From Nocardioides cavernae (lineage in GTDB: Bacteria > Actinomycetota > Actinomycetes > Propionibacteriales > Nocardioidaceae), in the NCBI RefSeq assembly GCF_013410035.1, contig NZ_JACCBW010000002.1:620001-684000 (forward strand): a stretch of DNA of 64,000 nt, written 5' to 3'. Positions within the stretch are counted from its first letter, which is position 1; the number at the start of each line of letters is the position of its first letter. Below the pieces are notes generated by a model, which was not told the origin of the DNA, did no database searches, and was given only the letters and a program-made list of their open reading frames with translations. Positions 1-8,495 of the stretch are shown here, one piece after another. A program made the translations under genes and the position numbers.

Positions 1-442
1 TCCGGGACGGCGACCGTCCGATGCGGGCGATGACGCCGGGCACGACGCTCGGGTCGATCACGCCCTGGCCCGCGGACGCCCGCCGCACGGCGTCGAGCAT
101 CTCCTCCGGCGGCGAGCTCTTGAGCAGGAACCCCGCGACCCCGCGGCGCAGCGCCTCGTCCACGACGGTGTCCTCGTCGAAGGTCGTCAGGATGACCACC
201 CGCGTCCCCGGGACCTGCGCGAGGACCTCGCGGGCCGCGTCGAGCCCGTTGAGCCGGGGCATCCGCACGTCCATCAGGACGACATCGGGGCGCTGGTCGC
301 GTGCGACCCGGACGGCGTCCTCGCCGTCGACCGCCTCGCCGACCACCTCGAGGTCGGCCTCCCCGTCGATGAGGAGCCTGAGTCCCGCGCGGACCATGGC
401 CTCGTCGTCCGCGACGACGACCCGCAGCACCTCGCCGGTCAC
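1..442 (-). CDS. NarL/LuxR-type response regulator (3' part missing)
   Basis: The translated part is a receiver domain: acidic pair D12-D13, phospho-acceptor D58 in the segment VVLMDVRMP, and the conserved lysine in GFLLKS. The protein runs off the left edge after about 147 codons, so the expected C-terminal LuxR helix-turn-helix is not visible. The GTG start overlaps the stop of the sensor kinase by four bases (GTGA), so the pair is translationally coupled. It should be phosphorylated by the adjacent kinase and act on DNA, perhaps on the divergent membrane-protein gene. The class is clear; the target is inferred. Confidence 0.9.
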   Translation of the reverse strand, partial: MTGEVLRVVVADDEAMVRAGLRLLIDGEADLEVVGEAVDGEDAVRVARDQRPDVVLMDVRMPRLNGLDAAREVLAQVPGTRVVILTTFDEDTVVDEALRRGVAGFLLKSSPPEEMLDAVRRASAGQGVIDPSVVPGVIARIGRSPSR

Positions 443-1596
443 GGTGCCACCACGGGCCCGGTCGGGAGCGTGGCGACCAGGCGGTGCCCGCCGCCGGGCA
501 CGGCCCCCGCGTCGAGGGCGCCGCCGAGGACGGCGACCCGCTCGCGCAGGCCCGCGAGCCCGTGCCCGCCGACGCCGGCCCCCGAGTCCGACCGGGTGCC
601 GCCGGCCGCGTTCTCCACCGTGACCTCGACCTCCTGGTCGCCGACCCGGACGCGGACCTGCACGGGGGCGCCGGAGGCGTGCCGGAGCGCGTTGGTCAGC
701 CCCTCCTGCGCGATCCGGTAGGCCGACATCCCGACCGCGCGAGGCACGCCGTCGGCGTCCCCGGTGACCTCGAGGGTCACGGTGGCGCCGGCGCGGCGTA
801 CCTCCTCGACGAGCGCGGGCAGCAGCTCGAGCGAGGGGAGCGGAGCAAGCGCGGCCGACTCGCCCCGGCGCACGATGCCGACGATGCGGCGCAGCTCGTC
901 GACGGCCTGACGGCCCAGCCCCTCGGCCCGCAGGAGCGTCTCCTCCTCGACCGAGCCGGCGACCTGGCGTCGGCGTACGACACCGACCTGCAACGTCATC
1001 ACGCTGACGGTGTGCGCCACCGCGTCGTGCAGCTCGCGCGAGATCCGGGTGCGCTCCTCCGCGACGGCGACCTCCGCCTGCTTCTCACGCTCGGCGCGGA
1101 GCTCGGCGGCCAGCGCCCGCAGCTCGGCGGAGCGCGCGTGCTCGCGGTGGAGCAGGAAGCCGACCGCCCACGCCGGGGCGAGGATGAGGGCGAAGAAGAC
1201 GAACTCCCAGACCGACTCGCCCTCCACCACGATGACCAGGGGCGGGACGGTGGCGGCCACGGCGTACGCCAGCAGCCCCGCGAGGCGCGGGAGGCGGTAG
1301 GCGGCGTTGCCGACCAGGAGGACGTACGCGATGAGCTGGGCCCCGCCGACGCGGGGGAGCCCGGTCGTGCTGAGCGCCTGGGCGCCGACCATGGTCGCGC
1401 TGAGGAGGAGCACCGCGCCGAGCGGGTACCAGCGGGACGCGGCGACGGCGAGGCCGGTGACGAGCGCGCCGGCGACGGCGACCGGGGTCAACGCGGCGCC
1501 CCGTCCGCCGTAGCCCGCCTCGAACAGCGCGGCCAGCGCGACCACGACGCCCACGATCGCGTGGGCGGACGCGGTGCGGGAGGCGGTGCTGTCCAT
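439..1596 (-). CDS. Sensor histidine kinase, HisKA_3 (NarL) family
   Basis: This 385-residue membrane kinase has several hydrophobic segments in residues 12-150, a coiled-coil linker, and the dimerisation/phosphoacceptor motif [11 protein letters not shown] with H190. The ATPase part has an N-box ([16 protein letters not shown]) and a G-box ([11 protein letters not shown]). An upstream extension is open to 1773, but its first 59 residues are low-complexity; the ATG at 1596 gives a normal architecture. It is transcribed ahead of its response regulator. The large hydrophobic input domain with no extracytoplasmic sensor suggests it senses a membrane signal, as in LiaS/DesK-like systems; the ligand is unknown. 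Confidence 0.9.
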   Translation of the reverse strand: MDSTASRTASAHAIVGVVVALAALFEAGYGGRGAALTPVAVAGALVTGLAVAASRWYPLGAVLLLSATMVGAQALSTTGLPRVGGAQLIAYVLLVGNAAYRLPRLAGLLAYAVAATVPPLVIVVEGESVWEFVFFALILAPAWAVGFLLHREHARSAELRALAAELRAEREKQAEVAVAEERTRISRELHDAVAHTVSVMTLQVGVVRRRQVAGSVEEETLLRAEGLGRQAVDELRRIVGIVRRGESAALAPLPSLELLPALVEEVRRAGATVTLEVTGDADGVPRAVGMSAYRIAQEGLTNALRHASGAPVQVRVRVGDQEVEVTVENAAGGTRSDSGAGVGGHGLAGLRERVAVLGGALDAGAVPGGGHRLVATLPTGPVVAP

Positions 1597-1796
1597 GGCG
1601 TCACTGTAGGGACGTCCCGACCCCGGCGGGGTCGTCCCCGCGGACGACCCGAGCGTCCTCCCGGCGGAGGACCGTCCGGGCCCGACGGACGTCCCGCCGG
1701 CCCGGGGCATCGGACCGCGGAGCCGATCCGCCGCGGGGCCGACCCGTCGTTGACTTCGAGTCGTCAGCACCACACCACCACATCGAAGGAACCACC

Positions 1797-2498
1797 ATGA
1801 CGACCTCGACCACTCCGGTCACCACCACCCACGCCGCGACCGACTCCCCGGCAGCGGACCGTGGCTCCGCACCCGGCCTCCTCGCCGGCCTGGGCGGCGT
1901 GGCCCTCGCGGCCTCGTCGGTCCTCTTCGTCGCCGGCGCCGCCACGAGCCCGCCGCAGGACGACGCGAGCGCCGGCGCCTACATCGAGTCCCTTGGTGAG
2001 GACCCGTTCCTCACGGGACTCTCGGCGAACCTCTTCCACTACTCCTGGGTGCTCGCCGCATTCGGGGCTATCGCGGCCATCGGCCTGGTCCGCGGGCGGC
2101 GGGGTCGCGCGCTCACCGTCGTCGGCGGGCTGGCGGCGGCCTTCGGGTCCATCCAGTTCACCGGGCTGCTCTACAGCGACTGGGTCCTGCCGGCCCTCGA
2201 CCACCAGCTGAGCGCCGGGACCGCGGTCTCGGTCTTCGAGGAGGTCACCGGGGCGCCGTCGGTGGCGATCTGGCTGCTGTCGGCCAAGGTCTTCGGCCTC
2301 CTCGGCTTCCCGCTGCTCTACGCCGGGCTGGCCCGGGCGGGCGTGATCGCGTGGTGGCTGGTGCCCCTCTCGCTGCTGCCGATGGTCGCGTTCGGGGTGG
2401 TCGGCGGACTGCTCGGCGTCGCGCTGGCCGTCGCCTGCTACGCCCCGTCGTACGTCGTGGGGTGGCGGCTGGTGCAGCGGTCGCGCATCGCGGCCTGA
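1797..2498 (+). CDS. Polytopic membrane protein, DUF4386-like
   Basis: The 233-residue protein has an alanine/threonine-rich N-terminus followed by about six predicted membrane helices (for example around residues 28-48, 78-98, 105-125, 155-178 and 185-215). It resembles DUF4386-type integral membrane proteins of unknown function, a family-level impression only. The start is supported by AAGGA at 1785-1789, 7 nt before the ATG, and a TTGACT hexamer at 1750-1755 may be its -35. It is divergent from the two-component pair and is a plausible target of it. No catalytic motif is visible. Confidence 0.7.
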   Translation: MTTSTTPVTTTHAATDSPAADRGSAPGLLAGLGGVALAASSVLFVAGAATSPPQDDASAGAYIESLGEDPFLTGLSANLFHYSWVLAAFGAIAAIGLVRGRRGRALTVVGGLAAAFGSIQFTGLLYSDWVLPALDHQLSAGTAVSVFEEVTGAPSVAIWLLSAKVFGLLGFPLLYAGLARAGVIAWWLVPLSLLPMVAFGVVGGLLGVALAVACYAPSYVVGWRLVQRSRIAA

Positions 2499-2539
2499 CG
2501 AAGCGTCGCGGAGGTCTGTTCGCGCGGTGGCGAAGGCAC

Positions 2540-2545
2540 TAGAGT
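2540..2545 (+). promoter_or_regulatory. Probable -10 element (TAGAGT) of the metF promoter
   Basis: TAGAGT lies 38 nt before the methylene-THF reductase start, just upstream of the double operator at 2557-2592. The predicted transcription start near 2552 puts the operator on the initially transcribed region, the usual position for a repressor. No convincing -35 is seen. Confidence 0.45.
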
Positions 2546-2556
2546 CGTGCCCACCT

Positions 2557-2592
2557 GATGCGCATCACGAAATGAGTTGCCCCATGCGCAAC
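2557..2592. promoter_or_regulatory. Double operator of the GTTGCG-N5-CGCAAC family (metF)
   Basis: Two 17-bp sites, 2557-2573 (GATGCG-N5-CGAAAT, three mismatches) and 2576-2592 (GTTGCC-N5-CGCAAC, one mismatch), have centres 19 bp apart. The second covers the ATG at 2584, so binding could block both transcription and start-codon access. The same arrangement occurs at four other loci in the island. Assignment to the IclR regulator at 12604-13386 is inferred. Confidence 0.65.
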
Positions 2593-3432
2593 AAACAGAC
2601 CTCCGCCACGCTCGCGCGTCTGCTGGAGAACGCCCGCTACGAGGTGCTGCCCACGGCGAGCACCGAGGACAAGGTCCTGGCCCACGTGCCACGTGACGTC
2701 ACGATCACCGTGACAGCGTCGCCGACCAAGGGCCTCGACGCCACGCTCGACCTCGCCGAGCGCCTCGCCGGGCACGGCTACGACGTCGTGCCCCACCTCG
2801 CAGCCCGCATGGTCACCGGCCGGGCCGAGCTCGAGGAGATCACGCAGCGGCTGCGCGGCAAGGGCGTCACCAGCGTCTTCGTGCCCGGCGGCGACGCGGA
2901 GGCCGCCGGTGACTACCCCGACGCCCTCGCGCTCCTCGAGGACCTCAAGGAGCTGGGCTCGCCGTTCGCCCACGTCGGCATCACCGGCTACCCCGAGTCG
3001 CACCCGACGATCCACGACGACCTCACCGTGCAGTCGATGTGGGACAAGCGGCGCTACGCCACCCACATCGTCAGCAACCTGACCTTCGACCCGGCCGTGG
3101 TCCGCGACTGGGTGCGCCGGCTGAGGGCGCGCGGGGTCCAGATGCCGTTGCTGCTCGGCATGCCCGGCCCGGTCGAGCGTACGAAGCTGCTCGGCATGGC
3201 CACCAAGATCGGGGTCGGCGAGTCGACGAAGTTCCTCGCCAAGAACAAGGGCCTCTTCGCGCGCCTCGCGGCGCCGGGCGGCTTCACCGGCGAGAGCTTC
3301 CTCGAGAAGTGCGCGCCCGCGCTGGGGGAGCCCGGCGCCCTCGTCGAGGGGCTGCACGTCTTCACGTTCAACCAGATCGGCGAGACCGAGGCCTGGCGCA
3401 CCGACATGCTCGCCCGCCTGCGGGGTATCTAG
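2584..3432 (+). CDS. Mycobacterial-type 5,10-methylenetetrahydrofolate reductase
   Basis: This 282-residue protein matches the short MetF-like (beta/alpha)8 family annotated in actinobacteria as mycobacterial-type methylenetetrahydrofolate reductase; some mycobacterial members are reported to be flavin-independent. Visible landmarks are TVTASPTKGLD near the N-terminus, VFVPGGDAEAAGDYPDAL in the middle and HVGITGYPESHP. In this island it would most usefully oxidise CH3-THF from betaine demethylation to CH2-THF, the reverse of its biosynthetic role. The ATG at 2584 lies inside an operator; an in-frame ATG at 2527 exists but lies upstream of the predicted promoter. It is convergent with the DUF1638 gene of the corrinoid operon. 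Direction of use is inferred. Confidence 0.8.
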   Translation: MRNKQTSATLARLLENARYEVLPTASTEDKVLAHVPRDVTITVTASPTKGLDATLDLAERLAGHGYDVVPHLAARMVTGRAELEEITQRLRGKGVTSVFVPGGDAEAAGDYPDALALLEDLKELGSPFAHVGITGYPESHPTIHDDLTVQSMWDKRRYATHIVSNLTFDPAVVRDWVRRLRARGVQMPLLLGMPGPVERTKLLGMATKIGVGESTKFLAKNKGLFARLAAPGGFTGESFLEKCAPALGEPGALVEGLHVFTFNQIGETEAWRTDMLARLRGI

Positions 3433-3489
3433 GGACGAAACGGGGGTCGTACGGCGTCCCGGACGGCCATGTCGTCCCTAGATACCCCG
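3421..3489. terminator. Bidirectional terminator-like inverted repeat sharing both stop codons
   Basis: A perfect 18-bp inverted repeat (3421-3438 and 3472-3489) is separated by 33 nt. Each arm contains the last codons and stop of one of two convergent genes, so the reductase and the DUF1638 protein both end in Arg-Gly-Ile-stop. There is no U-tract. It is best read as a shared bidirectional terminator or 3'-end protector. Confidence 0.65.
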
Positions 3490-4161
3490 AGCTCGGTCCG
3501 GGTCCCTCGATACCCGGACGAGGTCGGCGAGCGCGCGCTCGAGGCCGTGGTCGCCGGTCCCGACGACCGTCAGCGGGAGGCCGATGGTGGCCGCGGCCTC
3601 CTCGGCCAGGACGCGCAGCTCGTCGTCGGGCTCCTGCGCGAGCCAGACGACCCGGGTGTAGTTGCCGAAGTAGGTGTCGCGCAGCTCCGGGTAGCGGTCG
3701 AGCCCCATCTCCTGCACCACGGTGCGGGCGAACGACCGCACGAGGAAGTCGGTGAGGAGGTAGGTCCCCGGCTGCTCGTCGAAGAACGTCTCGAGGCGCG
3801 ACGGGCCGGCGTACACGTCGTAGCAGTGCAGCCCCGGCAGCCGCTCGACGCCCAGGTCGCGGCACACGTCGTCGAGCGCGCCGTAGGTGCCGCAGTCGGC
3901 GTAGCCGACCACGACCCGGTCGTACGACTCCGCGAGCCGGCCGGCGAGGGCGCGGACCTCGCCCGCGATCCGGTCGGGGTGGTTGTGCAGCAGCGGCGGC
4001 AGCGGGTGCACGTCGACGGGCCAGGCCCGGCGCGCGACGACCGCGGCCGAGGGCTGGGCGATCGCGCCGCACGCGATCAGGGCGACGCGTCCCTCATGCC
4101 TTGAAGGAGAGCTGGTCGACGAAGGCCTCGTTGAAGTCGGGTCGGTCGGAGAGCTCGACAT
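3478..4161 (-). CDS. DUF1638 protein of a corrinoid methyltransferase operon
   Basis: The 227-residue protein has a Ser/Thr/Pro-rich first 20 residues and then a DUF1638-like body with the segments VALIACGAIA, VVVGYADCGTYGALD and LPGLHCYDVYAG. DUF1638 genes accompany corrinoid-dependent methyltransferases in many genomes, but the biochemical role is not known to me. Conserved Cys and His residues would suit a metal or corrinoid role (speculative). The start overlaps the upstream activase gene by 68 bp, supported by the strong ribosome site AGGAGGTGA ending 4 nt before the ATG; no other in-frame start codon lies between 4161 and the conserved body. Confidence 0.8.
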   Translation of the reverse strand: MSSSPTDPTSTRPSSTSSPSRHEGRVALIACGAIAQPSAAVVARRAWPVDVHPLPPLLHNHPDRIAGEVRALAGRLAESYDRVVVGYADCGTYGALDDVCRDLGVERLPGLHCYDVYAGPSRLETFFDEQPGTYLLTDFLVRSFARTVVQEMGLDRYPELRDTYFGNYTRVVWLAQEPDDELRVLAEEAAATIGLPLTVVGTGDHGLERALADLVRVSRDPDRARGI

Positions 4162-6082
4162 AGGTCACCTCCTCCAGCAGCGCGAGCGCCCCGGCGCGCT
4201 CGCGCACGGAGAGCAGCGCCATCTTCGCGCCCTCGCCGGCGACGTTGCCCGCCGCGACGATGCGCAGCACCGGCAGCTTCGGGACCAGGCCGATGCGTAC
4301 GGCGGAGGCGGGGGAGAGGTAGCTGCCGAAGGACCCCGCGAGCAGCACCTGCTGCACGTCGCGGTGCTCGAGGCCGAGCTCCTCGAGCAGCAGGGACCAG
4401 CCGGTGGAGATCGCGGCCTTGGCGAACTGGAGCTCACGCACGTCGCGCTGGGAGAGGTAGACGCACTCGGCGGGCTCCGCGTCCGGCGTGGGCCGGTGGA
4501 GCACGAAGACCCGCTCCTCGCCGACCATCGCGAGCCGGTCGGCGAGCGCCGGCGCGACCTCCTTGGCCGCCTCCTCGGTGACCAGGCGCCCGGTCGCGTC
4601 GAGCATCCCGACGCGGACGAGCTCGGCGACGGCATCGACCAGACCGGAGCCGCACAGGCCCTTGGGCTCGACGTCGCCGATCACGCCGAGCGTCACCGCG
4701 GGTGCGTCGCCGGAGGCGGTGGCGTCGACCTTGATCACCTCGATGGCGCCGTCGGCGGCGCGCATGCCGCAGCGGATGGCGCCGCCCTCGAACGCGGGAC
4801 CTGCCGGCGCTGCGGTGGACAGGATCTTCTCGCCGTCGCTCAGCACGATCTCGCAGTTGGTGCCGACGTCGATGAAGAGCCGGGTCCGCTTGTCGCGGTC
4901 CATGCCGGTCGCGAGCATGCCGGCGACGATGTCTCCGCCGACGTAGGCGCCGAGCGCGGGGAAGAAGAAGGCGCGCGCCCGCGGGTGGAGGCTCAGCCCG
5001 ATCTCGGAGGCGAGGACGGACGGCGGCTGCGCGGCCGACATGACGAAGGGGGCCACGCCCAGCGGCTCCGGGTCGATGCCGAGCGCCAGCGCGGTCATCG
5101 TGGCGTTGCCGGCGACGGCGACCTCGTAGACGTGCTGGGGGTCGACGCCGCCCTCCCGGCACACCTGCGCGGCGAGCTGTGCGAGCGTGGCGGCGGCGGC
5201 CTGCTGCAGCCGGCCGAGAGCCTGGTCGTCCATCATCGTCGCGCTGATCCGCGTGATGACGTCACCGCCGAACGGCTGCTGGGCGTTGAGCATGGAGGTG
5301 ACGGCCACCGGGGTCCCGGTGCCGACGTCGAGCAGGGTCCCGACGACCGTGGTGGTGCCGAGGTCGAAGGCGATGGCGTAGCGCGCGCCCGTGGTGTCGC
5401 CGGGCTCGACGTCGATGAGGTCCTCGTCGACGATGACGGCGGTCACCTTGAAGTCCGACTGGCGCAGCACCGAGGAGAGCCGCCGCAGGACGTGGACGTC
5501 GGCCTTCAGCTCGAGGTCGTCGATGGCGTCGGTGAGCCGCACCAGGTCCGTGCGCTGGTCGGACAGCGTGGCCTCGGCGAGCTCGACGTAGCGCTTCTGC
5601 AGCGCCGGGCGCAGGATCACCTGCCGGCCGATGCCGACGGTCGCCGCCTTCGGTCGCGTGGTCAGCGGCGGCACCTCGACGGCGAGGTCGCGGGTGGCGT
5701 TGACGAGACAGCCGAGCCGCCAGCCGTCGCCGAGCTGCGCGTCGGTGAACGTACGCCGGTCGTGGCGGGTGACGGGCACGTCCGCCTGGGGGCTGATGCG
5801 CACCTTGCACTTGTGGCAGGTGCCGTGGCCGCCGCAGGTCGAGTCGATCGCGATGCCGTTCCACGAGGCCGCGTCGAAGACCGTGACGCCCGGCGGGACG
5901 CGTACGCCCCGCTCGGCGGGAGGGAGCTCAGCGCCGTCCTCGGCCCTGCCGTGCACGGTGAACGACAGGTCGACGCGGCCGGTGCCGTCGTGGGGGACCG
6001 GCTCGGCACCGGGACGCTCGATCAGCCCCTCACGGGCGACGTCTGCGAGGGAGAAGTCGGGTCCCTCGGGAGGGGTGCTCAT
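4094..6082 (-). CDS. Reductive activator of corrinoid proteins (2Fe-2S / ASKHA ATPase, RACo/RamA-like)
   Basis: This 662-residue protein should return adventitiously oxidised Co(II) corrinoid to Co(I) in an ATP-coupled reaction, which a corrinoid methyltransferase needs in air. A ferredoxin-type domain carries cysteines C83, C89, C92 (CX5CX2C) and C125. It is followed by a linker and a large ASKHA-like nucleotide-binding domain (AIAFDLGTTTVVGTLLDVGTG and RLFIDVGTNCEIVL phosphate-loop segments, then GLCGSGLVDAVAELV and VLLAGSFGSYL). Length and order match RACo-type activators. The start overlaps the upstream methyltransferase stop by 4 bp. The electron donor is not encoded nearby. Confidence 0.88.
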   Translation of the reverse strand: MSTPPEGPDFSLADVAREGLIERPGAEPVPHDGTGRVDLSFTVHGRAEDGAELPPAERGVRVPPGVTVFDAASWNGIAIDSTCGGHGTCHKCKVRISPQADVPVTRHDRRTFTDAQLGDGWRLGCLVNATRDLAVEVPPLTTRPKAATVGIGRQVILRPALQKRYVELAEATLSDQRTDLVRLTDAIDDLELKADVHVLRRLSSVLRQSDFKVTAVIVDEDLIDVEPGDTTGARYAIAFDLGTTTVVGTLLDVGTGTPVAVTSMLNAQQPFGGDVITRISATMMDDQALGRLQQAAAATLAQLAAQVCREGGVDPQHVYEVAVAGNATMTALALGIDPEPLGVAPFVMSAAQPPSVLASEIGLSLHPRARAFFFPALGAYVGGDIVAGMLATGMDRDKRTRLFIDVGTNCEIVLSDGEKILSTAAPAGPAFEGGAIRCGMRAADGAIEVIKVDATASGDAPAVTLGVIGDVEPKGLCGSGLVDAVAELVRVGMLDATGRLVTEEAAKEVAPALADRLAMVGEERVFVLHRPTPDAEPAECVYLSQRDVRELQFAKAAISTGWSLLLEELGLEHRDVQQVLLAGSFGSYLSPASAVRIGLVPKLPVLRIVAAGNVAGEGAKMALLSVRERAGALALLEEVTYVELSDRPDFNEAFVDQLSFKA

Positions 6083-6956
6083 GGTGCGTCGGCCGCCGCC
6101 TGCTTCGCGCGGTGGGCCGAGATCCAGGCCATGCCCCAGTCGTCGTGGCCGAGGAACACGTCGGCGGCCTTGACCGCCTCGACGATCTTGGGCGTACGCG
6201 CGTCCATGATCGCGCTGGTCAGGCCGGAGGTCATGGCCATCGGCAGCCAGGCGGCGTTGAGGGTGTGGCGGTCGGGCATGCCGAAGCTGACGTTGGAGGC
6301 GCCGCAGGTCATGTTGACGCCGAAGTCGTCGCGGATGCGGCGCATCACCTCGAAGGTCACCAACGAGGTGCTGGTGTCCGCGCCGATCGGCATGGCCAGC
6401 GGGTCGATGACGATGTCGGCCTGCGCGATGCCGTACTCCTGGGTCGCGACGCGGACGATCTTGCCGGTGAGCTCGACGCGCTTGTCGGCCTCCATCGGGA
6501 TCTCGTCGTGGTCGTTGGGCAGCGCGATGATGGCGGCGTCGTACTTCTTCACCAGCGGGAGGATCAGCTCGAGCCGGTCGTCCTCGGCGGTCACGGAGTT
6601 GACCAGCGCACGGCCCCGGTAGGCCGACAGCCCGGCCTCGAGCGCCTCGACGACCGAGGAGTCGATGCAGATCGGCAGGTCGGTGAGCTCCTGGACCATG
6701 GTGATCGCCTTGGCGAGCAGCTCGGGCTCGTCGGTCAGCGGCACGCCCATGTTGACGTCGAGGACGTCGGCGCCGCCCTCCACCTGGGCCTTCACGTCGC
6801 GCTCGATCGCGGACAGGTCACCCTCGCGCAGCTGCTCCTGGAAGATGCGTCGGCCCGTGGGGTTGATCCGCTCGCCGATGAGGCAGAACGGCCGGTCGTG
6901 GCCGATGACGACCTCGCGGGTCGCCGACCGCAGCACGGTCTGGAGCGGCTCGGCGC

Positions 6957-6960
<4 letters not shown>
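6079..6960 (-). CDS. Methyl-corrinoid:tetrahydrofolate methyltransferase (MtgA-like, pterin-binding)
   Basis: The 293-residue protein is a DHPS-like TIM barrel of the MtgA/MtrH/AcsE group. It carries LIGERINPTGRR near residue 27, GGADVLDVNMGVPL near residue 63, ICIDSSVVEALEAGL, and the pterin-pocket segment NMTCGASNVSFGMP. It should move the methyl group from the corrinoid protein to THF, giving CH3-THF. It overlaps the corrinoid-protein gene upstream and the activase gene downstream by 4 bp each, so the operon is tightly coupled. The predicted product is the substrate of the reductase at 2584-3432. Confidence 0.88.
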
Positions 6961-7618
<658 letters not shown>

Positions 7619-7622
<4 letters not shown>

Positions 7623-8449
7623 GCGACGACCTCCTGGGCTCGGGAGAGGTGGGGAGCGGGACCGCGCAGCAGGGCTGACAGCGCGGCGGCATGGTCCAGG
7701 AGGCTGCGGCCGAGCTCGTCGACCCGCTCCTCCAGGCGCGGTGTGGGGCCACTGACCCCGAGGGCGGCGACGACGTCGCCGCGCGGTCCGTGCACGGGCA
7801 CGGCGACGCCGGACAGCCCGATCTCGAGCTCGTCGGTCGTCACGGCCCAGCCACGCTCGCGGGTGCGGGCGCTCTCGCGTCGCAGCGCGGCGGCGTCGGC
7901 CAGCGTGGCGGGGGTGAGCCGCTCGAGCGGGCCGTCGGCCACGTGGAGCACGTGCCAGGCGTGGAGGACCTTGCCGAGCGCCGACACGTGCGCCGGCACC
8001 TCGACGTCGGTCCAGTCGCGCGTGCCGAGGAGGTAGGTCGAGTCGACCTGGGCGACCTGCACGACGCGGTCGCCGCGGGCCACGCTGAGGTGCACGGTCT
8101 CGCCCGTGGCCTCGCCGATCGCGTCCATCGCCGGCCGGGCGAGGCGGACCAGGTCGTCCCACGGGTCGTGGCGCGCGGCGTACAGCCAGAAGAGGCGGCC
8201 CGCGACGTAGGAGCCCGCGGCGTCGCGCTCGAGCAGGCCGGAGCGCTCGAGCGAGGAGAGCATCCGCGACGTCGTCGACTTGGCCAGCCCGCTCGCGTCC
8301 TGGATGTCGGCGAAGGTCAGCGGCTCGTCGGCGTGCACGACCGTCGCGACCAGGTCCGCGGCGCGGTCGAGCGCCCGGGTGCCGGTGGCGGATTCGGTCA
8401 CGGCGCGGGCCTTCCCAAGGGGTTCCATGATGTGGAACGGTAGTTCCAC
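7619..8449 (-). CDS. IclR-family regulator of the corrinoid methyltransferase operon
   Basis: The 276-residue protein has an N-terminal winged helix (about residues 25-85, with TFADIQDASGLAKSTTSRML) and an IclR effector domain. It is the first gene of the corrinoid operon and divergent from mtgB. The GTG at 8449 is chosen because a clear promoter (TTGACC-18-TAGCCT, complement of 8456-8485) would start transcription at this codon; an in-frame ATG at 8428 is the alternative. A perfect 30-bp palindrome covers the first codons, implying autoregulation. The effector is probably betaine or a related N-methyl compound (inference). Confidence 0.88.
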
Positions 8450-8455
8450 ATCATG
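8426..8455. promoter_or_regulatory. Perfect 30-bp operator between the corrinoid operon and mtgB
   Basis: Arms of 13 bp (8426-8438 and 8443-8455; CATGATGTGGAAC and its complement) flank a 4-bp spacer. It lies on the initial codons of the divergent iclR gene and upstream of the -10-like TAGAAG (8460-8465) of mtgB. It is unrelated to the GTTGCG-N5-CGCAAC operators, so the local IclR is the obvious candidate binder. Confidence 0.75.
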
Positions 8456-8485
8456 AGGCTAGAAGCCGTCGTCTGCCGAGGTCAA
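8456..8485 (-). promoter_or_regulatory. Promoter of the corrinoid operon, leaderless
   Basis: Read on the minus strand: TTGACC (8485-8480), 18-nt spacer, TAGCCT (8461-8456), then 6 nt to the GTG at 8449. The geometry predicts a leaderless transcript beginning at the regulator's start codon. Confidence 0.7.
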
Positions 8486-8495
8486 GGGAGGACCC

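Noticed and set aside
1655..1672. Small inverted repeat (7-bp arms) upstream of the histidine kinase
   Set aside because: Short GC-rich dyads are expected by chance at this base composition, and it aligns with no promoter element.
1597..1773. N-terminal extension of the histidine kinase to 1773
   Set aside because: The extra 59 residues are low-complexity, and the ATG at 1596 begins directly before the first membrane helix.
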